DNA from: Metopolophium dirhodum
Taxonomy: Eukaryota; Arthropoda; Insecta; Hemiptera; Aphididae
Direction: 5' to 3'
NCBI RefSeq assembly: GCF_019925205.1
Contig: NC_083565.1
Span: forward strand, 22,472,241 to 22,536,240
DNA length: 64,000 bases
The position numbers and the translations under genes were made by a program. How positions within the stretch are numbered: the first letter of the stretch is position 1; each line of letters begins with the position of its first letter. Shown piece by piece: positions 28,561 through 41,900 of the stretch. The notes under the pieces are model-generated. The model had not been told where the DNA came from. It worked only from the letters and a program-made list of their open reading frames with translations, and made no database searches.

Positions 28561-29252
28561 GCCGCCGTTGTTACCGATGTATAATATTATTATACTTACG
28601 TAAAATGCGGCTAACATCGCTCGGTGTTCATAATCGTAATGATGATAATAATAATAATAATAATATGTCTGATCGCGAGAGCAAAAGAAAATAATATTAT
28701 AATCCTCGAAACCTGCATGGTATGATATATTGTTTGGTTTTATAACTCGTCAGTAGTGCAACTACCTATATTATAACAGCTGTACAGACTTCGAGAGGGT
28801 GCTGTAATAATGTGCTACAATTATTATTATGTAACTTTCGTACAGTCGTTATGGATACCCAAGTCGGCGAAATGCTGCTGTACCGTACCTAGAGTGCTTC
28901 TTACTAACCAATTTCTAATCTTCAGAAAAAGTACGTTCATAATATTATGTCACCGAACTCTCGGGGTAGGTAATACGCAGCTATTAATACAATACTAACT
29001 ATTTACCTAATACAATTGAAATGAAAGATAAGAAAAAAATTATCCAAACCGATCATACATTTCATATAGGTAGTTATATTATATTAGTTTTATATAATTT
29101 ATTTTGATAGGCTTTTGAGGGTATTCGTATCTCATCGTTCAACTCCAATAGACTGCTATAGAGTGACTCACAGTCACATAAATTTAGTTTTGGCTCACGA
29201 GAACCGAATATTTTTTGTTTATTTAAATACAGTTGCTATTGGTTACGTATTA

Positions 29253-29519
29253 TCTAATATATAAAATTATCGTGTCACAATTATGTTAGTTACCATACTC
29301 ATCCGAAACGGCTCGACCGATTTTTATAAAATTTATTATGCGTATTCAGTAGGTCTGAGAATCGGCTACTATCTATTTTTCATACCCCTAAGTGATAAGG
29401 GTTGTCCAGAAAAAAATAAAAATAAAAATATTATTATTATTAAAATAATAATTGTGTATTATATATTGGTTGCTATTAGTTAATCGGGCATGTTTGTAAG
29501 TTTGTATTATTATTTTTCG
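29253..29519 (+). mobile_element. Helitron 5'-end fragment
   Basis: It begins TCTAATATATAAAATTATCG followed by TGTCACAATTATGTTAGTTACC, then CCGAAACGGCTCGACCGATTTTTATAAAATTT and CAGTAGGTCTGAGAATCGGC, ending with CCCCTAAGTGATAAGGGTTGTCC. This is the conserved 5' region of a Helitron family widespread in insects (recalled). It runs directly into a second Helitron at 29520 and has no 3' CTAG end of its own. Confidence 0.65.
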
Positions 29520-29979
29520 TCAATATGTATATATATATATATATATATATAAATGAATGTTTGTGTGTAGATTAGACCTCTAGAAAGAAGATAGGCTAAT
29601 TAAAAAAGGATTAAATTTGGTTTTATTTTATTCATCGGATTTTAGTACGGTTAGGTTGGGTTAGGATTTTGTATTAATTGATTATATTAATCCACCGTAG
29701 GTGGAATTAAGTAAAAACGACAAACTTGGTATAACTTTGATACTTTAGAGTTAAATGTATGTACTTATGTACAAACAGCACGGGGTCCGCGATCTACCAC
29801 AGGTAGACTGCCTACCTGATAATATACTGCTGCGAATCAGAATTTTTATTCCGGGCAACAGAAAAGTTAAGATAAATCTAGAAAATCATACACCGAATAT
29901 TAAATAAAGCATTGAACAAAGTTTGAGTCATGTACAGTTTGTACATTTAACGGGTAACGAAGTGCATGGGATCTGCTAG
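29520..29979 (+). mobile_element. non-autonomous Helitron, about 460 bp, same family as 5345-5717
   Basis: It starts TCAATATGTATATATAT, followed by AAATGAATGTTTGTGTG. It ends GGGTAACGAAGTGCATGGGATCTGCTAG with T next to it. It shares CTGCTGCGAATCAGAATTTT, CCGGGCAACAGAAAAGTTAA and the terminal 80 bases with the 5.3-kb copy, but carries about 90 extra bases including a short inverted CCACCGTAGGTGG motif near 29692. Confidence 0.75.
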
Positions 29980-31455
29980 TAACATATATAATTATTATAG
30001 TATTATTATAACTAATAGAAATATGATGTATAGACATGTTTACAAAGATATTTAAAAATTAAAATCAAATACCGATGAACACAATAATTATAGGTACAAT
30101 AATTACCAACTTTTATAATTTGCTTTCTTAATTTATTCTGAATATATTATTGATGTAAGTACACATATAAAGACGAATTTCAATCTTAACGATGTGTACG
30201 TCGGCTTCCAAGCATTCGTTATTGAAACTGTTGCCAGTTTTTGTATTTGCATCTAACTGTACACGTATTCCTACAGAATTAAGAAGTGGACCTATCTTAA
30301 AATTAAATCAGTGTAACTATATAATGTTTGTGTACATATAGTAAAATAGATTAATTTTAACTCGGACAAGTGTATAGCTTGCAGTACATTGTTTAATGTC
30401 ACTGTCACATGTTCACATGACCTTTAATCACTTCCTTTTCAATTGACCTTTACAGGAATATCATTCAATGTCCACCCATATAATACTCTTTTGTCATCTA
30501 TCTCACAATATCTATAGACAACGCACTCAAAACACATTTTCGTTGGGTTCGGTCTTAAAATTCGATCAAAAAAATAACATTGTCAATTGTCATATTATTA
30601 TTATGTTCCTCGTCGCGTTTTACTCTCATCTTATGATTTAAAATTATTTACTCAGCGGACGGTTTAATGGGATTTTTCGCTATACGTACGACATTATTGT
30701 TTCACCGTAAATATATAGGTACCTAAGTAATATTTATATTTTATTATAATATACCCATAGAAGTAGGCACGATAAACGAAGTAACCTAACCGAAATCAAT
30801 CCGAACACTCTGCCGAAAACGCGTATTATGTTACTCGTACCTATATACTTACATTATAATATAAATACGCATCTTACTAATGGCGTGCGCATTAAGATTT
30901 TCGTCGCGTTAAAATGTTGTTTTTGTTTTCTTCGAATTCGTTCACGATTTAAAACTAATAACCATTATGGAATTAGGCAATTCTGTTGCCATTAGGCAAC
31001 TTTTATTATTATCGGACATAATATAATATTACAGTAATAAATCCGGTCCAGTGGTCATCGTGCAGTGTGCACCGTGTACATTATTGTATGACGTCGCTGT
31101 TATAGTAATAACGAATTATAATATTTTAATTGACGCTAGTAATTGACGCGCAAAAACAGGATTTCGTTTTGTCAAAATATATCACGTCGAGCTGTTGCCG
31201 CATTAAGTAGCCCGTTGTCGGTTTTTCAAATTTTCCGCAATTCTATACAATTTTAAAATTATATTTTTTATTTTTGTTGCCACCCTATAATTATAATACT
31301 TTTCCACCAATCTACGGCCCGATACCTATTTAGGGAGGGGCGTTGATACTGCAGTGCACGATATCGAAAAAAATGACTTCACAGAAATAATACTCGGGCC
31401 TTGTAGAATTGTCGGATTTTGATAACTATTTTTTTTATTTGAAAGAATAAGACTT

Positions 31456-31613
31456 CCTACAGGCCGCATTGAACTCCGATTTTTTATTTTATTTGAAATA
31501 ATGGTATATAACATAATTTGTAAAAAAACCCTTAAAACTGTATTATTTTTTAAGACATATTTTAAAGTTTGAGATTAAAATATTGAAAAACAGAGTTCGT
31601 TGCGGCCTGTAGA
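31456..31613. repeat. short inverted repeat (about 21-bp arms, 110-bp loop)
   Basis: The left arm CCTACAGGCCGCATTGAACTC pairs with the right arm GAGTTCGTTGCGGCCTGTAG (31594-31612) with about three mismatches. It may be the remains of a MITE or of overlapping inverted TE ends; a similar GGCCTTGTAGAATTGTCGG stands about 55 bp upstream. Confidence 0.5.
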
Positions 31614-31654
31614 ATATTACTCTCTGTTAGTTAAAAGTGTATTGACTTGACAAA

Positions 31655-31890
31655 CTTAGCATGCTACTCGATATTTTTCACTTAGACTAAAACTTATGAA
31701 TCAGAAATATATATTAATATAAGTAACCATTAATTGTATGCGTACCTATATATCTATAGTGGGATTGTGGGAATTAGGTAATTTTTACATTTCTATTCTT
31801 TACGTTTCTATATTGATAAACAAAGAGTTAAGCAAAATCGGTTAGAAAATAAAAATATCCAGCCCAAAAACATGAAAAAAACTGTCAAAT
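31655..31890 (+). repeat. interspersed repeat family R1, copy 2 (diverged)
   Basis: The same block order as at 19097 and 50690: GCTACTCGATATTTTTC, ACTTATGAATCAGAAATAT, AATCGGTTAGAAAATAAAAAT and CAGCCCAAAAACATGA. A segment in the middle is longer than in the other copies. Confidence 0.55.
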
Positions 31891-31994
31891 TTGGTCGATT
31901 CCCCGGAACAGGATCGTTATACCCGCAGAGCTTATTTTTGTGGACAAAATTGCATTCGAAACAATATTATAATAAAATAAAATTTGTATTTAGG

Positions 31995-32530
31995 TACGCC
32001 GCGCGCGCGGGTACTTTGACCCCTGCTCGCGCATCACAACACCGCGCGCGCGCGATTGCACCGTCGTTGTCGGCGCGCGGACGTCGTTTCGGAAACTGGC
32101 GACGACGACGACGACGACGACCTCCTTACCGCCACCGCCACCGCCGTTTCTTCGACCATTATTGAAGACGCGTTTGGCCGGCCGGCAAGAGAGGCCTTTA
32201 TTATTATTATTATTATTATATTATCTGATTTCTCGCCCGAGCGAATTCTCAGTGCTAAAAATAAATGCGGATAAAAAATCGCGTCCACGCACTGCAGCTG
32301 TAGCAGAGCTCGTCTCGTATTTTATACCACCTATAACACTATTATACCCTATACGCGGTAACCCGCGATAATAAACATTATTTTACTGCGTTCGACGACG
32401 ACGACGGTGCGCTGCTTCTTCTTCTACTTGACGCGCCCGGCATCGATTACAGACGGAGGCGGCGGCGGCGCGTTGACGGGTGAATGGACGACGAGTAGTC
32501 CGTCGGCGGCCCGCGGAGTACCTACCTGTA
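31995..32530. other. CpG-dense island(s) with trinucleotide repeats
   Basis: Two GC-rich blocks (31995-32180 and 32385-32530) contain many CG dinucleotides, (GAC)n at about 32099-32121 and (GGC)n at about 32458-32470, with a (ATT)n tract between them. ORFs on both strands are low-complexity. I see no exon signals. Possibly a regulatory island in the intron. Confidence 0.4.
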
Positions 32531-35500
32531 GATTATAATACCGCGTGCGTGTGAGCCAGGGAGATCGTATATATACAGGACGCATTCAACAGGTAGAGGT
32601 TGTTCTCGGTTTGGCACTTGTACGCATTTTACGATTGTAAAATTCAATCAGTCCTCTGCAGCAACGCGTATGATGCGACGGTATATTATACATATAGGTG
32701 GTATAGCCGGTATCGGGTGGTAGCGAGCGGGTAACGGATTCCCTGGATGACGCGAGACGATCGGCCGCCATAAATCGGCGGCGACAAAAACGACGACTCG
32801 TTTGATGTATAATATATAATATTATAATGTGTGCGATCCATTTATACTTCGCGCTTAAATTGCAGCAGCGAGTCGCCGTCGGCCTCTGATCTACAGCGTT
32901 CGTCCCGGTGCGTGACATTATACCTATATATGTAACCTTTATAATATATATATACACATATTGTTATTATCATTATTATTTAATAACACCGTGGCAACCG
33001 TGGTATATTGACGTATTTGGACGAGGCGATTTTTCAAACCAGAGGACGTGGTGGAAGATTTCTTTTACACAGATGTTTTTATTATCTGTCTAATTTTTTA
33101 ATAGCTGTTTTAAAATTGTTTACCCTTCTTCCGATTCTAATCCAATACTATATTATTTTTGTGCGTAAGAAATATGAGTATGTCATTTAAATAAGTATAT
33201 AATAGCCATATAGGATGGTATCTAATATTTTGGGTAAAATGTGGGTACTATACTTACGCAAACTATTGGCGGATATGCTTGCTTTCGAACGTTGTGAGCA
33301 AGAACAATTTTAAGTCTTGAAACTGTATGAACTTTTGTCTCCTCCACGAGCTTTTCCCATATTATTTAATATGTCGTATTGTAATTTATTTTTACTATAT
33401 ATAGGGCTATAGGTTTGAAATTTTAATGTAAATTCGCAAATAATTGTGCCACCTATATAATATTATATAAACGCACGTGTCTTTGTAGCGCGTGTGCGAT
33501 GGTAGGTATATAATATTATAATTTAACCTATAATACCTATCTATAACTGCGTGGCGGTGACGGGACATCACAACAATGAACCGCCGGATAATTACAGGTC
33601 GGACGACTGTTTAACAAAATAACATATAACGCAATATATTATTATAATGACGTATTGACGCGAGTTTGCGTGGTGGTCTTTCGAAACCGATTGCCGACCG
33701 TTATTATAACGCATCGTGTCATTATAATATTATTATTTCAACAAACGTTTCGGCGCGCGTAGGTAAGACGAACATTATTACTATTGGAAACGATAATTGT
33801 CGGTTTCGATGATATCGGAGAGGCGCGTCGTCGTCGTACATTTCCTTCGACATTGCGATACAATAATAATTTTATGTGCTCGTAAGTTCGATACAATATC
33901 CTCTTGGGCTCGTGGACCGGACGTGGGACTCGACGAAAAATTATTATACTTTGTCAGCACGGGTCGGAGGATCCACCCCACCAGTGGCTTTTGATGGGTA
34001 GAGGTAATCAAGTCATGTCCGAGCGAGTTATTGGATTATTATAATGATTATAATATTAAATTATACGCAGCGGTTTTCCAGATATCAACCTTTTTATATC
34101 CACCACTGTCCACTTACACGGTTTGAAAATGTTAATGTATCGCTGCACTGGTTTGCTTAACAAAAATGTAGGTATAGTGCAGGTACACGTTGTATTACAC
34201 GTGCTAAATTTCATTTTATTACGAACTACGCATAATATAAGCATTTATTGCACAAAAAGAAAATGAAATATGTACCTACAGGATTATTATTTATTTTATA
34301 ATTAATATCAAACAAACCAAAGAATTTCAATTTGAATTAATGACCCATTTCATTTTTGTATACAGAGAGATTTTCTTAGCGTACCTGCACCTATATATAC
34401 GAGCTTTACGCGTACCACATGCAGCTGAGAAACGCTGTTATATATCGCAAAGGAGTTTTAAATTTGTTTAACGGACCAGCTGTATGTGATATTAATGTTA
34501 TACGATTTAACGCCACGAATGTTTTTTTTTTTTTTTTGAAAACGACAAATAAATAAATAATTACTATGATATCACCGCTACACGGTCGTCTCTATCGATA
34601 GTTCAGTCGACTGCAGCAAGAAGGACCATTGCGAAATCGACACATTTTTATTAGGATTTCGCAATTCTCTCGTTTATTTGATTTCGTCCGTGTGTTCAAC
34701 ATCGAAAATTGATAATCATCGTTAACCGTGAAGCATAATATACCGAATATCTATCGTGTACCACGCGACGACGACGACGACGACGAGGTATCATCATCGC
34801 AGATAATATACACACTGCAGCAGCAACTAAAATAATATTATAATATGCGTTACTAGTTACTATATACACCTCAAGGTTATTTTCAAAATTAATATTGTTC
34901 GCCGACTGGACGGCCAAATTATATTTATACATAATATGTACTTACGCCGGTACGTGTATATAATCATTATTAGCGAAATCCATCAAGTCCGGCTGTTGTT
35001 TATAACATAATTATTATTATTATTATTATATCGGGTGTTTCGAGTCGGTTTTTTTTTCATTTATTTTGACTTTGTATTATTATTATGATATATGGATAAG
35101 TAATTATTATGTCGCGCACACGCTGGACGACCATCTTACGACATTATATTATTATTGAAAGGTTCATTTCTCCATCCCCTCCATATATAGAATAAACCGT
35201 TTTTACAGGTTCCCCAATCCCAATACACTATTCAGGCAATCAACGAATAATTACCGATTTTCTCTTAAGTGGTATCTACGTGAAAATTACCAACGTTTCT
35301 GTGTAATACGACATTACTGTGATAAAATAAAAAGTTGACTGCTCTTGTCAGGAAAGCTTTGGGAGTTGTAGTTTGAGCCTGCACGTTCACATATTATAAT
35401 CTAACACGTACTACCGATATTATATTATACGCCTTCATCTGATCCGCCACCGCAGGTGGATTGACCGTCGCACGATGTCGATCGAATTAGTTGACGAACC

Positions 35501-35739
35501 TAGGTATTGAATCAATGCCAATTTGCCCGTGAACTTCAGAGGTATACACTAAGACCGAGATAGGTACATATCGACATGGTATACCGTATTTTTGATAATT
35601 TTCTACCGGCAAGTCGTGGGTTGAAAAAGCGGTAAAAAAAAATCAGCTGTAGTATAATTATTTATTATATTGTAAACGCGCGGCCGTTTGTTTGACTTAC
35701 TTACACACACACACACACTCGGCCACCCACCACCCGCTT

Positions 35740-36240
35740 GCCGATGTCAAACTGAAAACCGGCACGTCCGTCCGCGCCGCGTCGCCCGCGCGCCAGTGCC
35801 CACGCCGTCGCGGGTCTCCGGGACAGCCGCCGCGCCGCCGCCGTCGCCCAGCTATTATAGTGACTGAATGCGCGCGCGCGCCGCGCTCCCGTCCGCGACC
35901 GATGGCCACTCGCCGATCGGGGCGGCGGCCGCGGTCGTTAAACGCGCGCGCGCCCGTCCGCGTCTTATCTGCCAGGCTCATCGGTTCGCGCGCGTTATTG
36001 TCCGGCGGCGGCGAATAAAATGTGGTGGTAAATAGTAACGGGGCCGCCGCGGCTGCCGCGAAGAGGACAGTACAATTACAATCGGCCGCCGTGTCCGTCA
36101 ACGTCCGTCGGCTGAGGCGGGAGGAGAAGAGTAGAAAAAGAAAAATAAGCACGTCGCCGCCGCCGCCGCCGCTGCCGCTGCCGCATTCGTCGTCGTCGTC
36201 GTCGGGTTGTCCGTCAAACGGACGTAACGTGGCCCGCGGC
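35740..36240. other. CpG island, the strongest in the window
   Basis: About 500 bp of very GC-rich, CpG-saturated sequence (for example CGTCCGCGCCGCGTCGCCCG and GGGGCGGCGGCCGCGGTCG) in an AT-rich intron. Overlapping open frames of 108-181 codons on both strands have Arg/Pro/Ala-rich composition, as expected from random GC-rich DNA. No splice-bounded exon or core promoter could be assigned. It could be an alternative promoter or enhancer of the host gene, or the 5' end of an unannotated transcript. Confidence 0.5.
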
Positions 36241-36473
36241 AATCCGGATAGAAGTTTTCGCGCGCAAATTAGCGTAGCTATATATTATATTTTATATATA
36301 CGGCGTGTACATATATACAGGGTGTACAAAATGTGTGCACAAACATCTGACGTGTATAATGTAATTCCTATTAGTATACGATAATATTATATTTTAAGTC
36401 GTCAGATATGCCGCGTGTGTGCAGATGCACCCTTTCGGATAATATACAGAGTGATATTCTCCAAGCGTGCTCA

Positions 36474-36495
36474 CCCCCCCCCCCCCCCCCCCCCC
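36474..36495 (+). repeat. poly-C tract, 22 bases
   Basis: An uninterrupted C run just after the CpG island and after a solitary ACAGGGTGTAC-type transposon end at about 36315. Confidence 0.9.
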
Positions 36496-39408
36496 GGTGC
36501 AATAACGCAATTATTCAAACTATGATTTTTTGGATTTTTAAATTTTCCCAATTCAAGACCATAATTCATGAAATTTTGTCCTGCGTAGAAATACAAACTT
36601 CAGTCTTTTTCTTTTTCGATTGACAACTACAGGTACTGTAAATTATTTAGAGAATGATTTTTGTGTAAATGTAAAATTCAAACGAGCTGTTTTTTAATTA
36701 TTTAACTATTTGTGCATCAAGGATAATAGCTGCTCTATGATAATAAGCTTGGAAGATAATATGGCGGCTACATATAGTAATTCGAAATGTTTAGTGATTT
36801 ATATTAATCTATTAATATTTATAATTTATATTTATAATTTATAAAAAATGGTCCAAGTATATAAATACTAGAACCAACATCACATCTATTTTAAATATTT
36901 TCAAAACCGTTTTTAAGGACTATATTATAAGTATTTTAATAACTGAAAAACTACTCGTCAAAATTTGAATTAGGCAGGTAAATCAACCCACCAAATATAA
37001 TTAACAGTAAAAAGGGTCATTTGAAAAAAAAAACAGAAATTAGTGTTGCCACAGGACACTTCTTAAGAACCTAGTACAATTAATCTTGATAATTTCGACA
37101 ATTTAAAAATACGGTTTGAAGTAAATTCATTATTAAATTAAAAATGTGGGTGTGCATTCTAGGTGAATAATTTTGCAGTATATATAGGCATACCCCTTGC
37201 GTACCCATATGAAAATATTATTATAAAAAACCGGTGGTATACGATCCTACTTAGATGTACCTGTACCGCCTATATGTGCGAAATACCGTTCGATGTAAAG
37301 ACGCGCGGAGTCTTTATATATATTATAATATATATATAGGTGCCTATACTATAGGTACTCTACGCGTGTATTGTTGTCGTCGTATTCATATATAGGTATA
37401 CAATGTGGTCGAAATAATAAACGGCCTGCCGATAAATCCAAACGAAATCGGATCGTATACGCATGCTGTGTGTGAGAGAGGCGTATAAAATGATGTATAT
37501 AATAATATAATATACGGTATATAACACATACCGGGTCGCAGATGTTTTTCCGGATCGATAGGTATCGTCGTCGTCCTCTTCTTCGCGTTTTTTTGCGGTC
37601 CTCGACGCGCGCGCCACCGATATATAGACATATCATTTATATATATTCATTATATATATTTATATGTACAAAACGTATATACGCTCGCGATATAAAGTAT
37701 ATATATTATATTGTTTCGCCCACAATAACGATTTATGGATCGATCTGGTTTACGAGCGCCTCGGGCTCGGTACGTACACGTATATATGGGTTTGGGTATG
37801 CACCGATAGTTATATTATATACATATTATACGGCGTAGAGGCAGATCCGCATATCTTTCTATACATATATATAATAGCGGCTCGCGTCGGATTCTTCTTC
37901 GGCCCCTCGATGTATACGCGAATATATATATATAATATATACAATTGTACACATTATATTATAATAATAATAAGTGTAGGCACTGCTGCATCGTATTGTT
38001 GTTTTTGTTGTTGTGCATCGCGTATATGCCTGGGGCTGCAGTGCGATGCACCGGCGGCAGTGCAGTTATCTTCCGCGGCGTTTGGTCAAAATATTATACA
38101 CCGTTGACCGCGGTATGGGTAGATAATTGTATACGCGAATATAATAATTATTTGACTATATACGCGAAAAAACGTAACTCGTTTGACGACGATTTCGTGA
38201 TATTATTATTAAAACATGAAAAAACCATAACTTTCAAAAATACGTACTGTCCGGCCTGATCTCTTGCTATGCGCATAGTGCGTATACACAATATCATATT
38301 ATTATGATATGCGGGGGGTATCGGTTATAATATATTATATTATACTCGTACGCTGCAGGTTAGTAGTAAGAAGAATATATAAATACTGCTGCAGAGTGCA
38401 GGCTGTATATTATTATCGCCGCGCAGCACTATACAGTAATTTCATACATAAGGTGTTATAATGATATGCGTCTGAATATACTCGTCGTATTAGTATTCGA
38501 TTTTATTTCTGTTTTTATTATTATTATAATTTTACCGCGAGAAAATTTTCGAAAAACAATCATTTTCGCGAAAACGATTTTTTGCGTTCGATTCCTTTCC
38601 ACGGTATAAAACAATAGTGCAGTATCGATTAGAGTGCAATAATATTCCGTTCAAATATATAATAATATAACCCGTTATAGGTATATAACATGTATTGACA
38701 TAGGTAACTTGTTTTTGTTTTTTTTTTCATTTAACAACAACTGCAGTAATATATATATATATGTGCTTATAATAAGGTTCGTTTTTTAATTCGTGTTTGC
38801 CTATATAGTTTTTGCCCCTTTGAGAAGTACTTACATATCGTATATACGACATACGTACACATTATATAGTTGGGTATACGTACATATTATACTTGGCAAA
38901 CACGATTTTCAAACGCAGACGATTAGGTATACACGTCAATAACGGTCGACCGTTAACCATGTCGCAGTCGTTAAAAAATACAATTTACGATGTGCACACG
39001 GATAAAACACAAGGTTCTCGTATACGCGCGCGCGTATGTATTCGCTATAAGAGAAATGGCGAAAAACAAATACTTTATTCCTATATAGTTATACGTTATG
39101 GAATAGAAATAAGAGACAGCAGCGTTCCGTGTATAATAATAATAATATGTAATATAAATTATAAACGCGAACGGACGATGTTCGTAAAATAATAATAATA
39201 TATAATATAAATATCGCGATTACGCAAAACGATTATTGTTGTTTTCCGCATGCACTACTGAACCGTGTGCGCGCGGCCAATAACAGCTGAGACGTTTACG
39301 GAAGTCGTCCGGCAAACGACTGATGCGGTATATATAGGTAACCAACGTAACCGCACGCACATAATATTATTGTTATACCGCTGGTTATAACTACTGCGGG
39401 GGTGGACT

Positions 39409-39428
39409 GCAGCAGCAGCAGCAGCAGC
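39409..39428 (+). repeat. (CAG)n tract
   Basis: Six to seven CAG/GCA units in a GC-rich patch. No coding frame is supported. Confidence 0.85.
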
Positions 39429-39951
39429 GCGGCAGCCGACGAGTGGGCTTTCTTTTATATATCGGCTGTATAGGTTTATTGAATTATAGATTTTTTATTA
39501 TTATTATTGGTTGTCCCGCGGGTAGTCCCGCGGTAGTCCGCGAGTGTGGGTGCAATAAGTTATACCCGCACGGCTATACCACGGTATATATATACTATCG
39601 GTTCCGATGATGCGTAATTTTGGTTTTCGCAATGTGCGAGCTCGCGTGAAAACGAAAGCCGCATACGCGTGCACTATAAATTTCTTATCGCGGTCGCGTG
39701 TACGACTTACGATTGTACAAGACGTATATACGAGGCGGGGACACCCGGACGCGCGAACCTCCCTGTCTACAATTATATGCAGCCGGTGCAGCAGTGCAGT
39801 GTACGTCATATATATTATATTGTGCATGTGTGTGCGTGTGCACATTATATTATATAGAGTGCATCGCGATTGCAGCAGCAGCGCCACCGCCGGTGGGTGG
39901 ATACAGTTCTCACGGTTCTGGATTTATGTCCCGGGCAGAAGAACACGACAC

Positions 39952-40010
39952 ACGGACGACGACGACGACGACGACTACGACGACTACAACTACGACGACG
40001 ACGACGCTGC
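39952..40010 (+). repeat. imperfect (ACG)n tract
   Basis: ACG units interrupted by ACT and ACA. They give poly-Thr, poly-Asp or poly-Arg frames that I regard as spurious. Confidence 0.85.
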
Positions 40011-41005
40011 GGGTCGTTATTCATTTTTTTTTCCCGCACCGCCCCCGATGACCGGCTTGCCGCCGTAGGTTAGATACATTCGTATAATAATATTATTATA
40101 TGCCCGCGTCCTGTACACATACATATTATTATTTTAATATTATGTGAGGTAGTTTTTTTTTTTTTTTTAAATGAGACACTCGTATTCTTAGACAATTGCA
40201 ATGTAAGTATGTATTTTTTCTGATTTCAAAACGTATTATAAAATCGTAACGCTGCTGACCGTTTTTCGAAAAAAATGTTTGTCCGTAAAATATATTAATA
40301 TGTTTTCCGATAAACATCGCTGTCGGTACCTAAATACTACTTATAATTTTTAGTATATACTATAATATATATTATGTATAATGTTTAATGTTTATGTATA
40401 ATTTACGGAGTTTTATTGCCAAAGAAATTTTGTTTTTAAATACTTGTAGTGCTAGCTAAAAAAAAATCGACAGTTTGGTTCATTTAACTATATAGTGAAT
40501 ACTCCAGTAAATACTAAATATATTTATAGTTGAAATAGTTTATTATGCGCAACATAAAATTAAATATATTAAATGTGTCATTTAACGAGATGTTAGCAAA
40601 AGCCAGCTAACATCTGGTACTATATTATGTTCGCCAAGATTAGAAAAAAAATAAAACTATAAGCCCACCACCATCATTTATATATATTACTGATTTCCTT
40701 GCTTCACCATATCTAGTATGACTTTCCCCGTGACTCCATCATAACAATATGATATAGTAGGTATGACACCGGATTCGCATCAAGAACATTATAGTTAGGC
40801 CGCTGGTTCAGAGTTACATCGCGCCTGCACTGCAGTCGTGCAGTCTTTTCCAAAAGTTGAGATCTGCTCAACACTGGACATTTTCCGGTATAGATGGTAT
40901 AATATGGTTATACTGAGTGTATAGTGATTGATAACACGATTGAAATGGCCTGCAAGTAGATAACCGCGGTTAATACTCTTATAGTATAGTTACTCTAGTA
41001 CGTTA

Positions 41006-41373
41006 AGGTGGGTTTTCACTACATATAGATACGTGTACGTGTACGTGCATATATTGACCGGATCTGTTGAATATGAACGGTCTCATTAACGTTTTCCATC
41101 GTGGTTAGATCGGGTTAGGATTGGTAACATATTAGTTACATATGATATTCTTATGACATCAATATAGAGCCGTGTACACGAAAAAGTTGAACTGGATCCA
41201 ACTTCGTGGTATCATGGTTAAACCTGTGGTAAGAACGTATAAGCCCTCTGGTATATCAAAAGCTTACCATGTGTATACCAACCAATCACAGAAAAGTATT
41301 TTTATGCACGTACACGTACACGTATGAATACACTAATTACATACATTTCCGATTGGGTAGTGGAAACCAACCT
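41006..41373. mobile_element. 368-bp PIF/Harbinger-like MITE with ACGTG arrays in its inverted repeats
   Basis: The termini AGGTGGGTTTTCACTAC and (reverse-complemented) AGGTTGGTTTCCACTAC form an inverted repeat. They are flanked by the 3-bp duplication TTA at 41003-41005 and 41374-41376, as expected for PIF/Harbinger. A second, perfect inverted block further in (ACGTGTACGTGTACGTGCAT at 41031-41050 against its complement at 41304-41323) carries three ACGTG pentamers on each side. No transposase is encoded. It lies inside the dysf intron. Confidence 0.75.
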
Positions 41374-41749
41374 TTACTCTTTTGGTATCATGTATAATAA
41401 CCAAGTTACAACCGAGCGTGCCGAGAATTGACTATACAGCTCGACTCATGAACCCATTATTACCTACCAGTTGTAACCATAATATGGTTACCACGCCCTC
41501 GCGAGGCACGACACACTACGTAGGGACCCGTGAATGCGTCTTAATTATTGCACCGATTCTATACACGCGCGTATAACAGATAATATTAATATTGAATTAT
41601 AAGCGTTTTTAATTTTTTATTGCATCTGACGGAGTTCAATAAAATTATAATAAAATACGAGGTGCACGACATGTCGTCCGCCGCCGCAATAATATCGCGG
41701 TCGGACAAAACGTTTAATAAACAAATAACGGGGACGACCGCACGCGCGA

Positions 41750-41900
41750 GTTTATATTGGAAAACCTTGTACGTTGAGTTGGCGCGCGCCTCGCGACACC
41801 TTGTACGGCGCGTAAACCGAAACCGAGTAGCGTGCGCGCGCCGACGATGAACCGCGCGCGCGGAGATTCGTTATCGCTGTGGCGACGGAATGCGCGAGGA
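41750..41900. other. CpG-dense patch
   Basis: A run of GC-rich sequence with GCGCGC blocks (GGCGCGCGCCTCGCGACACC, GTGCGCGCGCCGACGATG, CCGCGCGCGCGGAG). The GCGCGC elements are self-complementary. No gene is supported. Confidence 0.4.

Noticed and set aside
35697..36242. 181-codon open frame on the minus strand (and 108-120-codon frames on the plus strand)
   Set aside because: It sits in a CpG island where stops are rare by composition. The product is Arg/Pro/Ala/Gly-rich with trinucleotide runs, frames are open on both strands, and no splice or domain signal is visible.
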